The position numbers and the translations under genes are program-made. DNA of 64,000 nt from Nocardiopsis terrae (GTDB lineage: Bacteria; Actinomycetota; Actinomycetes; Streptosporangiales; Streptosporangiaceae): assembly GCF_014651695.1 (NCBI RefSeq), contig NZ_BMXJ01000001.1:226845-290844 (forward strand), written 5' to 3'. Below, in pieces: positions 54,454 to 62,796 of this stretch (position 1 is its first letter; each line of letters starts with the position of its first letter). Below the pieces are notes generated by a model. That model made no database searches. It was not told where the DNA came from and was given only the letters and a program-made list of their open reading frames with translations.

Positions 54454-55329
54454 TCAGAGGGTCACCGACACGTTGTCGATGAGCCGGGTGGCACCCACCC
54501 GGGCGGCGACGGCCAGGACGGCCTCGCCCCGGTGGTCGGCTCCGGCCTCGGCGAAGGTGGCCGGGTCCACCAGGGCCAGGTAGTCGAGTCGGACCGGCGG
54601 AACGGCCTCGGCCGCCTCGGCCAGGACCGCGAGTGCCGCCCCGCGGACGGCCTCAGCGCCTCCGGGTGCGGCCTCGGCGCCGGCGCGCAGCGCCCGGGAC
54701 AGCGCCAGGGCGCTGGTGCGCTCCCGCGCGGAGAGGTAGACGTTGCGGCTGGAGGAGGCCAGACCGTCGGGGTCGCGCAGGGTGGGCGCGCCGACGATCT
54801 CCACGGGCAGGTCGAGGTCGGCGACCATGCGGCGGACCAGGGCGATCTGCTGGGCGTCCTTGGCACCGAAGACGGCGAGGTCGGGCCGGACCAGGTTGAA
54901 CAGCTTGGCGACCACGGTGAGGACCCCGGTGAAGTGACCGGGCCGGGAGGCGCCCTCCAGGCGTTCGCCCATGCTCCCGGCGTCCACCGTGACCATCTGC
55001 GGGAGGGGGTACACGGTCCCGGTCTCCGGAGCGAAGACGACGTCCACGCCCTCCTCCGCGCACAGCAGGGTGTCGCCGGGCAGGTCGCGCGGGTAGCGGT
55101 CGAGGTCCTCGTTCGGGCCGAACTGGAGCGGGTTGACGAAGATGCTCACCACCACGGTCTCGGCCCTGCTCCGGGCCAGGCGCATGAGGGAGCGGTGGCC
55201 CCCGTGGAGGGCTCCCATGGTGGGGACCAGTGCCACGCGTCCCGTACCGGCCAGGGCCCGGCGCAGTTCCTCCGGTGTGCGGACGACGAGGGGTTCCCCG
55301 ACGGTCTCGCGCGGAGCGGGTTCGGTCAT
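54454..55329 (-). CDS. panC: Pantoate-beta-alanine ligase (pantothenate synthetase)
   Basis: ATP-dependent condensation of pantoate with beta-alanine, 291 residues. Nucleotidyl-transferase motifs: [20 protein letters not shown] (HxGH), [40 protein letters not shown] and [13 protein letters not shown] (KMSKS-like). ATG 55329 has AAGGAG 9 bases upstream; the frame extends to 55365. A GC hairpin separates it from the DUF2520 gene. Feeds coaX downstream. Confidence 0.96.
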   Translation of the reverse strand: MTEPAPRETVGEPLVVRTPEELRRALAGTGRVALVPTMGALHGGHRSLMRLARSRAETVVVSIFVNPLQFGPNEDLDRYPRDLPGDTLLCAEEGVDVVFAPETGTVYPLPQMVTVDAGSMGERLEGASRPGHFTGVLTVVAKLFNLVRPDLAVFGAKDAQQIALVRRMVADLDLPVEIVGAPTLRDPDGLASSSRNVYLSARERTSALALSRALRAGAEAAPGGAEAVRGAALAVLAEAAEAVPPVRLDYLALVDPATFAEAGADHRGEAVLAVAARVGATRLIDNVSVTL

Positions 55330-55423
55330 GGTCGTACTCTCCTTGCTGGTCTGCCGGGTCGGCATCGCGTCCGGGCTGTGCCCGGTACCCGTGTCGGCCC
55401 CGGTGGACGTCGTGGCCGCGGTC

Positions 55424-55444
55424 CCCCGGCCGCTGCGGCCGGGG
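55424..55444 (-). terminator. Hairpin between DUF2520 gene and panC
   Basis: 9-base perfect stem (CCCCGGCCG and complement) with a 3-base loop, 35 bases beyond the DUF2520 gene stop. It may attenuate read-through into panC. Confidence 0.55.
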
Positions 55445-55479
55445 CGCTCCGTGTGCCCGGGAGGGGTGGTTCGGGCCGT

Positions 55480-56364
55480 TCAGCGCCTGAGGACGTCGAG
55501 CAGGCGTGCGGCGTCCTCGGGTTTGAGCATCCCGGCGTTGATGGCGCGGTCAGCGGTGAGCCGCGCGAGTTCGACGTAGCTGGCCACGCTCTCGGGCGCG
55601 TTCTCACGCAACTGCTCGACGTGTCCGGCCACGGTCCCGGCGTCACCGCGCAGGACGGGGCCGCTGAGCCCGTGGATGCCCAGGCGCAGGGCGTTGTCCA
55701 GGGCCGCGCCGAGCATGGGCGCGAGCATGCGGCCGGGCTCGGCCACCCCGGCAGCGGTGAGCAGGGAGGCGCTGTCTGCGACCAGGGTGACCAGGTGGTT
55801 CGCCCCGCCCGCGAGAGCCGCGTGGTACAGGGTGCGCTTGTCCTCGGCGATCCACACCGGTTCCGCACCCATCTCGACCACGAGGGCCTCGGCGATGGGC
55901 CGGAGTTGTTCGGGGGCGGTCACCCCGAACGCGCAGTTGGCGAGCCGGTCGAGGTCCTCGTCCCGGCCGGTGAAGGTCATGGCCGGGTGCAGGGCCAGGG
56001 GGAGGGCCCCGGCGACGGTCGCGGGGGCGAGGATCCCGTAGCCGTGGGCTCCGCTGGCGTGGACGAGGATCTTCCCCCGCAGGTCGGTACCGGTTGAGGC
56101 GAGCCCTTCCACCAGGTCGGGGAGGGCGTCGTCGGGAACGGTCAGCAGGACGAGGTCACCGGCCTCGGCCACCCGGGCCGGTTCGAGGATCCGGGCTCCG
56201 GGCAGGCGTTCGGTGACCCTGGCCACCGAGGCGTCGGAAACCGCCGAGGCCGCCACGACCTTGTGCCCGGCCCGGGCAAGGGCGGCGCCGAGTACGGAGC
56301 CGACCCGGCCGGCCCCGATGACGCCGACGCGCAGGCGGGCGGGACGCCCCTCTGTCGTCTCCAT
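55480..56364 (-). CDS. Rossmann-fold/DUF2520 protein, possible oxidoreductase
   Basis: 294 residues: an N-terminal NAD(P)-binding fold (LRVGVIGAGRVGSVLGAALA; LVLLTVPDDALPDLVEGLA; HASGAHGYGILAPA) and a C-terminal DUF2520 helical domain (YHAALAGGANHLVTLVADSA; LSGPVLRGDAGTVAGHVEQL). The layout resembles ketopantoate reductase and P5C reductase. Placed directly before panC as in Streptomyces, so a role in pantoate formation is possible but untested. ATG start at 56364. Confidence 0.75.
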   Translation of the reverse strand: METTEGRPARLRVGVIGAGRVGSVLGAALARAGHKVVAASAVSDASVARVTERLPGARILEPARVAEAGDLVLLTVPDDALPDLVEGLASTGTDLRGKILVHASGAHGYGILAPATVAGALPLALHPAMTFTGRDEDLDRLANCAFGVTAPEQLRPIAEALVVEMGAEPVWIAEDKRTLYHAALAGGANHLVTLVADSASLLTAAGVAEPGRMLAPMLGAALDNALRLGIHGLSGPVLRGDAGTVAGHVEQLRENAPESVASYVELARLTADRAINAGMLKPEDAARLLDVLRR

Positions 56365-56699
56365 GTTCCGTGTCCCCTCGTGGTCCCGGCGCGTGCGTTT
56401 CTTCCGCGCCGTGGTCTGCGGGCCGTGTTCGGCGGATGCACGCCCTGCTGCGCGCCGTACCGCCGAAGACGCCCCAGCACACGATAGCCCTCCCGGACCG
56501 GTGACCTGCCGCCCCTCCCCCCGGGGAAGGGGCCCGGAACGGCGTGGCGGCAGGTCCCGGACACGCGAACGGGGGCGGGCGCCTTCGCCCGCCCCCGTGT
56601 CCGTCCCGCGGGGCCCTGGCAGGGGCCGCGGACGAAAGGGGTGCTGCCCCGCAGGACGGCCGGGCCCGGGGGGAAACGGAACCCGGGAGCCGGTACCGG
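56365..56699. other. Intergenic region, chaplin-like gene / DUF2520 gene
   Basis: 335 bases without a credible gene. It carries the terminator of the chaplin-like gene (56569-56598) and, toward 56365, the probable promoter and leader of the DUF2520 gene. Confidence 0.65.
56569..56598 (-). terminator. Terminator of the first chaplin-like gene
   Basis: 13-base perfect stem (ACGGGGGCGGGCG and complement) with a CCTT loop, 102 bases beyond the stop at 56700. Confidence 0.85.
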
Positions 56700-56945
56700 T
56701 CAGTTCTGGATGATCACCCCGGAGTTGTAGCAGGAGCCCAGGGACTGGCCCAGGACGGCGTTGGAGTTGCCGCAGCCGTCGTTGGCGGCGTCCACACCGT
56801 TGATGTAGGCGATGTTCCCGCTGACGTCGGAGCCGCCGTGGCCCGAGGTCCAGGCACCGGCGTGCGCCGCGGCCGGGGCGGCGGAGAGGAGGACCCCGGC
56901 GGAGGCGAGGACCACGGCGCCGGCGGCGAGCGTCTTCTTCAGCAC
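56700..56945 (-). CDS. Chaplin-like small secreted protein (1)
   Basis: 81 residues. Signal peptide LKKTLAAGAVVLASAGVLLS, cleaved near AHA-G. The mature part, about 50 residues, resembles the chaplin core: GNIAYINGVDAANDGCGNSN then AVLGQSLGSCYNSGVIIQN, with two cysteines about 17 residues apart that can form the chaplin disulfide. Divergent from classical chaplins, so the call is tentative. GTG 56945 has GGAGA 8 bases upstream. Its neighbour (57351) is a second copy type. Confidence 0.6.
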   Translation of the reverse strand: MLKKTLAAGAVVLASAGVLLSAAPAAAHAGAWTSGHGGSDVSGNIAYINGVDAANDGCGNSNAVLGQSLGSCYNSGVIIQN

Positions 56946-57350
56946 TACTTGTCTCCTTCTGTGTCCGGACGGGGGCCGACCGGACTTGCGGTGTCTCTTC
57001 GGTGGCACCCGGGGGGTACCGAGACAGAAGCTATCCGCGAACAACCTCCGTACACATGCCCTGAACTGCATTGATCACGGAAAATCCAATAATGTTCACA
57101 CTGGGTGCTGATGCATTCCGGAACCGTTCGGGACAAAGGACCGGACTTCGCCGCCCTCCCGCGCACGCAGTGTCACCAGAGGCCGGGGTTGTAGCCGGGC
57201 GCCAACCGGAGTTCCGGACACACGTAAGGGCGCCGCCCCGTCATCACGGAGCGGCGCCCTGCACAGAAAGCCCGCGGGTCCCGGTCCGGGCGGTTCGGCC
57301 GGGACTCCCGGCCGGACACCCCCGCCCGGCCGGGCCGGGAAGTCAGGCTG
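56946..57350. other. Intergenic region between the two chaplin-like genes
   Basis: 405 bases. Near 57350 are two hairpins that end the second gene (57297-57313 and 57227-57260); the A/T-rich part (57000-57130) probably holds the promoter of the first. No gene seen. Confidence 0.65.
57227..57260 (-). terminator. Terminator of the second chaplin-like gene
   Basis: 10-base perfect stem (AGGGCGCCGC and complement) with an inner CCGT/ACGG stem, 91 bases beyond the stop at 57351; a GGCCGGG/CCCGGCC hairpin lies nearer at 57297-57313. Confidence 0.75.
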
Positions 57351-57593
57351 CTACCAGTTCTTCACCGTGGCGTCGGAGTCGGTGCAGTTCGCACCGGCCA
57401 CGCCCAGGACGGCGATGGCGTTGCCGCAGACGTTGATCGGCACGTCCAGGTCGGCGACCAGCTGGTTGCCGCCGAGGATGCTGCCATTGCCGGAGGTGAA
57501 GACGTTGCTGTTGGCCATGGCAGGAGCGCCGGCGAACAGGACGCTGCCAGCGGCAGCCGCGATGGCCGTGGCGGCGAGAGTCTTCTTCAGCAT
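57351..57593 (-). CDS. Chaplin-like small secreted protein (2)
   Basis: 80 residues. Signal peptide LKKTLAATAIAAAAGSVLFA, cleaved near AMA-N. The mature part has the chaplin pattern GGNQLVADLDVPINVCGNAI then AVLGVAGANCTDS, with two cysteines and alternating hydrophobic residues. Short chaplins self-assemble into surface fibrils that let aerial hyphae leave water in Streptomyces. There is no LPXTG anchor. ATG 57593 with GGGAG 7 bases upstream. Several dyads lie in its upstream region (57664-57788). Confidence 0.75.
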   Translation of the reverse strand: MLKKTLAATAIAAAAGSVLFAGAPAMANSNVFTSGNGSILGGNQLVADLDVPINVCGNAIAVLGVAGANCTDSDATVKNW

Positions 57594-57663
57594 GTGTTTT
57601 CTCCCGTCAGACCGGCGGGCGGGGGCGCCAACCGGTCGATAACGTTGACGATGTGTATGACAG

Positions 57664-57788
57664 TGAACACTCAACGTGTTCAACCACTATTTAGCCACAC
57701 TCGGTCGCCCGCCGTGGCCGAAACGCGAAAGCGTTTCGCGGCCCTGACCTGGAAGTATCACCATGAGTGGGAAGACATGTCGGACATG
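57664..57788. promoter_or_regulatory. Dyad-rich region upstream of the second chaplin-like gene
   Basis: Three perfect dyads: TGAACAC-N5-GTGTTCA (57664-57682), CGAAACGC-GAAA-GCGTTTCG (57719-57738) and CATGTC-G-GACATG (57776-57788). Probably operators; the second could also end transcription of the bPH2 gene. Confidence 0.5.
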
Positions 57789-57838
57789 AAACCCCCAACC
57801 GGAACCCCTCCAGCCCCATGATGTGACACACGACACAC

Positions 57839-59320
57839 TTAAGTCCCGGGGGTGTCTTTCGGAGCGCCGATCGTCGGGCTTTCCGGTCCCTCTTCCCCGT
57901 CCCGCCTCGGCGCGGACTCCCCGTGCATGGTCGACCGGGTGGCCCACCGTTCCGTTCCGGCGGAGGGCACCCGCGCCCGCCTCGCGCGCTCCACCAGGGC
58001 GTCCAGGAACCGGCGCGCCTCACCCGCCTCACGGTCCCAGGCACGGGCCGCGACCGGCCCCGGGGGCGTGTCCACATCGATGGTGGCCCTCCCCCTCAAC
58101 TGTGCGAACGGCCCCGAGGACAACCTCAGCGTCTGCATCCTCTCCACCGGGACGATCTCCGTCACCCGGCAGAACAGGCCGCGCACGCTCACGAACAACC
58201 GCTCGTCCACCCCCGCCGCGTTCGCCAGCAGGCGGCGGTTGACCACCAGCGGCACCACCGCCGCATCACTGTCCGGGAACACCTCGTTCACCAGGGTGAA
58301 CGCCCTCCCGCGCGGCGCGACCGGGAGCAGGTCCGCCGAGTCGCCCTGGCGGGCCCCCGCGTACCCGGCAACCGTCGCCTCCACCCGGGCCACACCCAGG
58401 GCACGCCACAGCAGGGGCTCGACCACCCGCACGGCCTGCACCCGTCCCGGCGGAACGGTCTGCATACGGCGCTGGAACATCCCGTAGCGCAGCCGCAGAC
58501 CGTCCGAGGACAGCGAGGCGTAGAAGTCGGTGTAGCGGGCCAGCGGGCCCCAGTAGTAGCGCAGGAGCCCCAGGACCAGCGGGACGGCGCCGCCCAGCGC
58601 CCCGGGTTCCAGGAAGACCGCGAACGCCGTGAGCAGCAGGAGCAGCAGGACGAACGACAACAGCACCGGCACCCGGAAGGTCAGCGCGCCGAGCAGCAGC
58701 AGGAAGGGGAGCCGGTAGAAGGGCCACTCCGGCGCCTCAGGCGACCGTCCGGACAACCCGGCCGCGTGCGCGAGCACCGCCGCCCTCAGCTTCTCCGCCA
58801 GCTTCCGGCGCAGGCAGCGCAGCCGGATGGCGCTTCCGTCGCCGCCCGCCAGTTCGATCCGCAGTTCCGCCAGCCCGAACACCTGCATCAGCAGGGGCTG
58901 GACCACGTCCACCGCCTGGAGGCGGCTCAGCGGGATCTCCCTGGAACTGCGCCTGATCAGCCCGCTGTGCACGACCAGATGGTCCTCGCGCAACCCGAAG
59001 GAGCCGTACCACCAGGCGGGCAGCGCATAGGCGAGGGAGCCGAACACCACGGCCACGGCCAGCACCAGGACCCAGGCGAAACCGAACTGGGTCAGGATCG
59101 GCCCGACCAGCGCCGCGAACACCAGGGTGACCGCGAGGACCTGGAACGGGATGATCAGCCAGTGCGCGCGGAAGACCCCGGTGGTGACGTCGTCCTCCGG
59201 CCGCGGCCGGGGCCGGGGCGGCGGAGGGGGCGGCGTCCCCCGGACCTGCTGCGGCGGCAGGAACGCGGGGCCCCAGCCGGGCGGCGGTGGCGGCCCGGGC
59301 TGCTGCGGCTGTCCGTGCAC
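57839..59320 (-). CDS. bPH2-domain membrane protein (YdbT type)
   Basis: 493 residues. A Pro-rich N-terminus (1-45), then pairs of membrane helices (HWLIIPFQVLAVTLVFAALV; AWVLVLAVAVVFGSLAYALP; a third set near 205-245) alternating with bacterial PH-like domains recognised by the repeated motif SREIPLSRLQAVDVVQPLLM, then MQTVPPGRVQAVRVVEPLLW and VTEIVPVERMQTLRLSSGPF. Function unknown; such proteins are envelope-related. GTG start at 59320, directly after the stop of the upstream bPH2 gene; translationally coupled. Confidence 0.85.
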   Translation of the reverse strand: MHGQPQQPGPPPPPGWGPAFLPPQQVRGTPPPPPPRPRPRPEDDVTTGVFRAHWLIIPFQVLAVTLVFAALVGPILTQFGFAWVLVLAVAVVFGSLAYALPAWWYGSFGLREDHLVVHSGLIRRSSREIPLSRLQAVDVVQPLLMQVFGLAELRIELAGGDGSAIRLRCLRRKLAEKLRAAVLAHAAGLSGRSPEAPEWPFYRLPFLLLLGALTFRVPVLLSFVLLLLLLTAFAVFLEPGALGGAVPLVLGLLRYYWGPLARYTDFYASLSSDGLRLRYGMFQRRMQTVPPGRVQAVRVVEPLLWRALGVARVEATVAGYAGARQGDSADLLPVAPRGRAFTLVNEVFPDSDAAVVPLVVNRRLLANAAGVDERLFVSVRGLFCRVTEIVPVERMQTLRLSSGPFAQLRGRATIDVDTPPGPVAARAWDREAGEARRFLDALVERARRARVPSAGTERWATRSTMHGESAPRRDGEEGPESPTIGAPKDTPGT

Positions 59321-59884
59321 TTACAACCCCGTTGAGAAGCTCTCGCTGCGCGCCGCGAGCCGGTCGCGCAACTGGACGGCATCGGCGAGCGGGAGGCCCA
59401 CCACCCGTGTGTCCGCGGTGCTCGCGGCGGTGCGCACCCGCACCGTCGCGATCCCCAGCGCCTGTTCGAGCAGGTCGGCGGTGACGTCCACGACCTGCAT
59501 CCGGCCGTAGGGGACGACCACGAGCTGGCGGACCAGCACCCCGTAGGTGAGGTACAGCTCGGCGGGCGCCTCGGCGTATCCCCAGGAACGCTGGAAGCCG
59601 CCGGCCAGGAACCACAGGACGACGGCGGCCGCCAGCACCGACCCCGCCCAGACCCCTGCCAGAAGCGGGAGGTCCCACAGGAAGAGCAACAGCGCGCCCC
59701 CTGCGCCGACGGCCAGACAGGCCGCTCCGGTCACCAGGCGGCGGTACCAGGCCAGCGCCTTGGGTATCCGCAGCCAGGGCGTGCCCTCGGGCGCGGCGAA
59801 GGCCGTGTCCACGGCGCGGGGCGGCCGGGAGGCTCCCGCCGCGGGCGGTGGTGTCGGTTCACTGGTGTCCACGACCTCAGTCAA
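59321..59884 (-). CDS. bPH2-domain membrane protein (YdbS type)
   Basis: 187 residues: two membrane helices (TGAACLAVGAGGALLLFLWD; VLAAAVVLWFLAGGF) and one bacterial PH-like domain (LVVVPYGRMQVVDVTADLLE then QALGIATVRV). It pairs with the YdbT-type gene as in Bacillus and Streptomyces. The start is uncertain: TTG 59884 is the most upstream; GTG 59872 (VDTSEPTPP) is an alternative with a poorly spaced GAGG. Confidence 0.82.
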   Translation of the reverse strand: MTEVVDTSEPTPPPAAGASRPPRAVDTAFAAPEGTPWLRIPKALAWYRRLVTGAACLAVGAGGALLLFLWDLPLLAGVWAGSVLAAAVVLWFLAGGFQRSWGYAEAPAELYLTYGVLVRQLVVVPYGRMQVVDVTADLLEQALGIATVRVRTAASTADTRVVGLPLADAVQLRDRLAARSESFSTGL

Positions 59885-59947
59885 CCATCAGCGGGCAAGC
59901 CCCGTCCGAAACGGCTCGGCCGGAGCCGGGAAAGGGCCCCAACCACG

Positions 59948-60005
59948 GTGATCTTGCTACCAGGGGCAACTTCGGCGCTGAAATCGCCCCTGGTAGCAAG
60001 ATCAC
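59948..60005. repeat. 58-base inverted repeat with 20-base perfect arms
   Basis: Arm GTGATCTTGCTACCAGGGGC (59948-59967), 18-base centre, and its exact complement (59986-60005). The arms are less GC-rich than the surroundings. It lies between the DUF3180 gene end and the bPH2 gene start. No T-tract follows, so it is not a typical terminator; nature unknown. Confidence 0.85.
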
Positions 60006-60044
60006 GGCGAAAAGGGGGGCTCAAACCGCCCCGAGCAGACACCC

Positions 60045-60533
60045 CTACCTCGCTCCGGGCGTGTCATCGTCGTCGCCGTCGTCCTCGGGCACCCGGCAGG
60101 CGTGTTCCAGGTACAGGGCCGCGGCCAACAGCAGGGCCGCGGAGGCCGCCGTGCCCAGCGCAGTCAGGAAGACCTCGCGGTGGCTGGCCAGCTCCAGCCG
60201 GTCGGACACCGACAGCGCCATCCCCGCGAAGAACCCCGTCGCCAGTGCGGCGAACAGCGCGCTCGCCTTGGCCAGGGCCAGCAGCCGGGCAGCGCTGAGC
60301 GGTTCCATCGGTTCCGTTCCCGGCTCCCGGCGGATCCGGCGCGCGGTGCGTCCTGCCGTGAAGGCCTCCGCGAAGGCCAGCAGCAGCAGCGTGGGGATCG
60401 CCGACCACGGCATGAGCGGCAGACCCGTCACGGAGTTGGCGACCAGCAGACCGGCCAGGGCTCCGAGGACCGCCAGCAGGGAGGGGACACGCCACCCGGT
60501 GGGGGTGAGCGTGCCCCTGCCGTCATCGGACAC
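60045..60533 (-). CDS. DUF3180 membrane protein
   Basis: 162 residues with four membrane helices in two pairs (VPSLLAVLGALAGLLVANSV; AIPTLLLLAFAEAFTAGRTA; ASALFAALATGFFAGMALSV; ALGTAASAALLLAAALYLEH). It matches the DUF3180 proteins that follow folK in actinobacteria. Function unknown. GTG 60533 (VSDDGRGTLTP) overlaps the folK end by 11 bases; the frame extends to 60593. Confidence 0.85.
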   Translation of the reverse strand: MSDDGRGTLTPTGWRVPSLLAVLGALAGLLVANSVTGLPLMPWSAIPTLLLLAFAEAFTAGRTARRIRREPGTEPMEPLSAARLLALAKASALFAALATGFFAGMALSVSDRLELASHREVFLTALGTAASAALLLAAALYLEHACRVPEDDGDDDDTPGAR

Positions 60534-61062
60534 CGTCCGCCTCCCCGGGCAGCCGCAGTCGCAGGTCGCCCCGGCGCACCAGTTCCTGTTCACCGCCGGT
60601 GTCCGCCGCCTCGACCCCGGCCAGCAGCGCGGCGACCGGGGCCCGGCCGGGCAGGACAGCGGCGGGGTCCGTGTCCAGCCAGGGGCGCAGCACGAACGCG
60701 CGCAGGTGGGCGCGCGGGTGCGGCAGGGTCAGGACCGGGTCCTCGTCGGTCAGGTCACCGAAGGCGATCACGTCCACGTCCAGGGTCCGCGGCCCCCACC
60801 GGACCTCGCGGACCCGTTCGAAGGCGCGTTCCGCTGCCTGGGCCAGGTCCAACAGTTCCTTCGCTTGGCCCTCGGTGTCGACGACCAGGACCGCGTTGAG
60901 GAAGGCGCCCTGTTCGGGGCCGCCCACCGGAGCGGTCTCGTAGACGGGTGAGACCGCCGCCGGCATGACCCCCGGTCCGGCCGACAGCAGGTCCACGGCG
61001 CCCTGCAGGGTCGCCATCCGGTCTCCGAGGTTGGATCCCAGGGAGAGCACCGCGCGCGTCAC
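60523..61062 (-). CDS. folK: Hydroxymethyl-dihydropterin pyrophosphokinase
   Basis: Transfers pyrophosphate from ATP to hydroxymethyl-dihydropterin in folate synthesis, 179 residues. HPPK motifs: AVLSLGSNLGDRMATLQGAV, VYETAPVGGPEQGAFLNAVL, VRWGPRTLDVDVIAFGD and LPHPRAHLRAFVLRPWLD. GTG 61062 gives a GTGA overlap with folB (GTG 61065 is the alternative). Part of the folE-P-B-K cluster. Confidence 0.95.
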   Translation of the reverse strand: MTRAVLSLGSNLGDRMATLQGAVDLLSAGPGVMPAAVSPVYETAPVGGPEQGAFLNAVLVVDTEGQAKELLDLAQAAERAFERVREVRWGPRTLDVDVIAFGDLTDEDPVLTLPHPRAHLRAFVLRPWLDTDPAAVLPGRAPVAALLAGVEAADTGGEQELVRRGDLRLRLPGEADGVR

Positions 61063-61430
61063 CACTGGCCCCGCCTCCCCCGGGTGACGGTGACGGACAC
61101 GTCCGAGAACTCGTGTTCGATGGGTGCCGACGGCTTGTGCACCGTCAGTTCCACCCCCTCGACCAGGGGCTCGGCCGTGCACTCGGCGGCCAGGCGCTCG
61201 GCCAGGGTCTCGATCAGGTTGACGGGCTCACCCGTCACCACCCGGACCAGGCGGTCGGCGAGCAGGCCGTAGTGCACGGTGTCGCCGACGTCGTCGCTGG
61301 CCGCGGCGGGCCCGGTGTCCAGGTACAGCACGGCGTCGACCACGAAGTCCTGGCCTTCGCGGCGCTCGAAGTCGAACACCCCGTGGTGGCCCCGGGCGCG
61401 CAGGCCGCGGAGCTCGACGCGGTCCCGCAT
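61059..61430 (-). CDS. folB: Dihydroneopterin aldolase
   Basis: Cleaves dihydroneopterin to hydroxymethyl-dihydropterin and glycolaldehyde, 123 residues. Family features: LRGLRARGHHGVFDFERREG (active-site glutamate), FVVDAVLYLDTG, NLIETLAERLAAECTAEPLV and ELTVHKPSAPIEHEFSDVSV (catalytic lysine). ATG 61430 overlaps the preceding stop (ATGA); the frame extends to 61502. Confidence 0.95.
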   Translation of the reverse strand: MRDRVELRGLRARGHHGVFDFERREGQDFVVDAVLYLDTGPAAASDDVGDTVHYGLLADRLVRVVTGEPVNLIETLAERLAAECTAEPLVEGVELTVHKPSAPIEHEFSDVSVTVTRGRRGQW

Positions 61431-61876
61431 CAGCCCTCCGTCTCCGTCTCCTCGTCGTCCTCCATCAGCACCGGGGAGGCGTGGTGCGACCACAGCCGCC
61501 ACCCCTGGTCGGTGTCGACGAACAGGTTGGTGGTCACCACCTGGCCGCCGGCCACGAACCCGGGGCTGCCGTCCTCGGCGGTCAGCACGTTCTCCTCACA
61601 GGTCACCATGGCGATGTCGCCGCCGACCCCGATGTGGGTCTCGGTGAGCACGTACTGGATGTAGGTGACGTTGGCCATGATCAGCGACCAGGCGCGCATG
61701 ATCTCGGTGCGGCCGCGCAGCAGCGGCCAACCGGGGTTGACGCACACCAGGTCGGGGGCCTCGTGTTCCTCCGCCCAGACGGTACGCATCAGGTCGATGT
61801 CACCGTTCTCGATCGCACTGTAGAACTGCGCGTTGGCCTCGCCGACGCGCTCCATGACTTCCTGGCGCGACTTCAC
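61430..61876 (-). CDS. NTF2/SnoaL-like protein inside the folate operon
   Basis: 148 residues with a cone-shaped NTF2-like fold: EVMERVGEANAQFYSAIENG, LMRTVWAEEHEAPDLVCVNP, PLLRGRTEIMRAWSLIMANV, DIAMVTCEENVLTAEDG and a final beta segment WRLWSHHASPVLME. Position between folP and folB with overlapping stops and starts on both sides indicates a folate-linked role. The phosphatase step before FolB is often unassigned in actinobacteria; a link is speculation. GTG 61876 has GGGAG 6 bases upstream. Confidence 0.75.
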   Translation of the reverse strand: MKSRQEVMERVGEANAQFYSAIENGDIDLMRTVWAEEHEAPDLVCVNPGWPLLRGRTEIMRAWSLIMANVTYIQYVLTETHIGVGGDIAMVTCEENVLTAEDGSPGFVAGGQVVTTNLFVDTDQGWRLWSHHASPVLMEDDEETETEG

Positions 61877-62775
61877 AGGCCACTCCCGATGCTCTGGTCC
61901 CGGCCCTGGTCGAGGCCGGCCCCGCCGTCGGCCCAGGCGGCCGCCACCCGTACGGCGTCGGCGTTGGGCCGGACGTCGTGTACCCGCACCGCCCAGGCGC
62001 CGCGGTGCGCGGACAACGCGGTCACGGCCGCGGTGGCCGCGTCGCACTCGACGAAGGGCCGGTCCCGGCCCTTGGCGTCGCCGAGCAGACGGCTGAGGAA
62101 GCGTTTGCGCGAACCCGCCACCAGGACGGGCCGACCCAGTTCGTGGAACCGGTCGAGATGCTGGAGCAGCGCCCAGTTGTGCGCCTGTTCGGGGCGCTTG
62201 GAGAATCCCAGCCCCGGGTCCAGAACGATCTGCCCGGGGTCGACACCTGCACTGATCATGGCCTCCATACGGTCGCGGAGCTCATCGAGGACCTCCTGGA
62301 CAACATCCGTGTACACGGCACGGCTCTGCATGTCATGACTATGCCCGCGCCAGTGCATCAACACGTAGGCGACACCGGAAGAAGCGACGAGCCGGGCCAT
62401 CTCCGGGTCTGCCAGCCCACCACTGACATCGTTGACCAGTACCGCGCCGGCGTCGACCGCCCGCGCGGCGACTTCGGCACGCATGGTGTCGACACTGACC
62501 GCGACCCCGCGCGAGGCGAGTTCGCGCACGACCGGCTCGACCCGGCGCAGTTCCTCGGCGGCCTCGACGCGCTGCGCACCGGGGCGGGTGGACTCACCGC
62601 CCACGTCGACGATGTCCGCGCCCTCCTCGACGAGGCGCAGACCGTGTTCGATCGCGCGCTCGGGGTCGAACCAGGACCCTCCGTCGGAGAAGGAGTCGGG
62701 GGTGACGTTGACGACCCCCATGACCAGGCACCGCCCTCGGTCGGGCAGCCCCGGGAGTGTGTGTTTCGGCGCCAT
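61873..62775 (-). CDS. folP: Dihydropteroate synthase
   Basis: Joins hydroxymethyl-dihydropterin pyrophosphate with p-aminobenzoate; the sulfonamide target. 300 residues. TIM-barrel motifs: MGVVNVTPDSFSDGGSWFD, GADIVDVGGESTRPGAQRV, VLVNDVSGGLADPEMARLV, VLDPGLGFSKRPEQAHNW and VLVAGSRKRFLSRLLG. ATG 62775 (MAPKHTLPGL) is chosen with AGGG upstream; ATG 62781 is two codons earlier. Confidence 0.96.
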   Translation of the reverse strand: MAPKHTLPGLPDRGRCLVMGVVNVTPDSFSDGGSWFDPERAIEHGLRLVEEGADIVDVGGESTRPGAQRVEAAEELRRVEPVVRELASRGVAVSVDTMRAEVAARAVDAGAVLVNDVSGGLADPEMARLVASSGVAYVLMHWRGHSHDMQSRAVYTDVVQEVLDELRDRMEAMISAGVDPGQIVLDPGLGFSKRPEQAHNWALLQHLDRFHELGRPVLVAGSRKRFLSRLLGDAKGRDRPFVECDAATAAVTALSAHRGAWAVRVHDVRPNADAVRVAAAWADGGAGLDQGRDQSIGSGL

Positions 62776-62796
62776 GCGCATCACCCTACGCGCACG

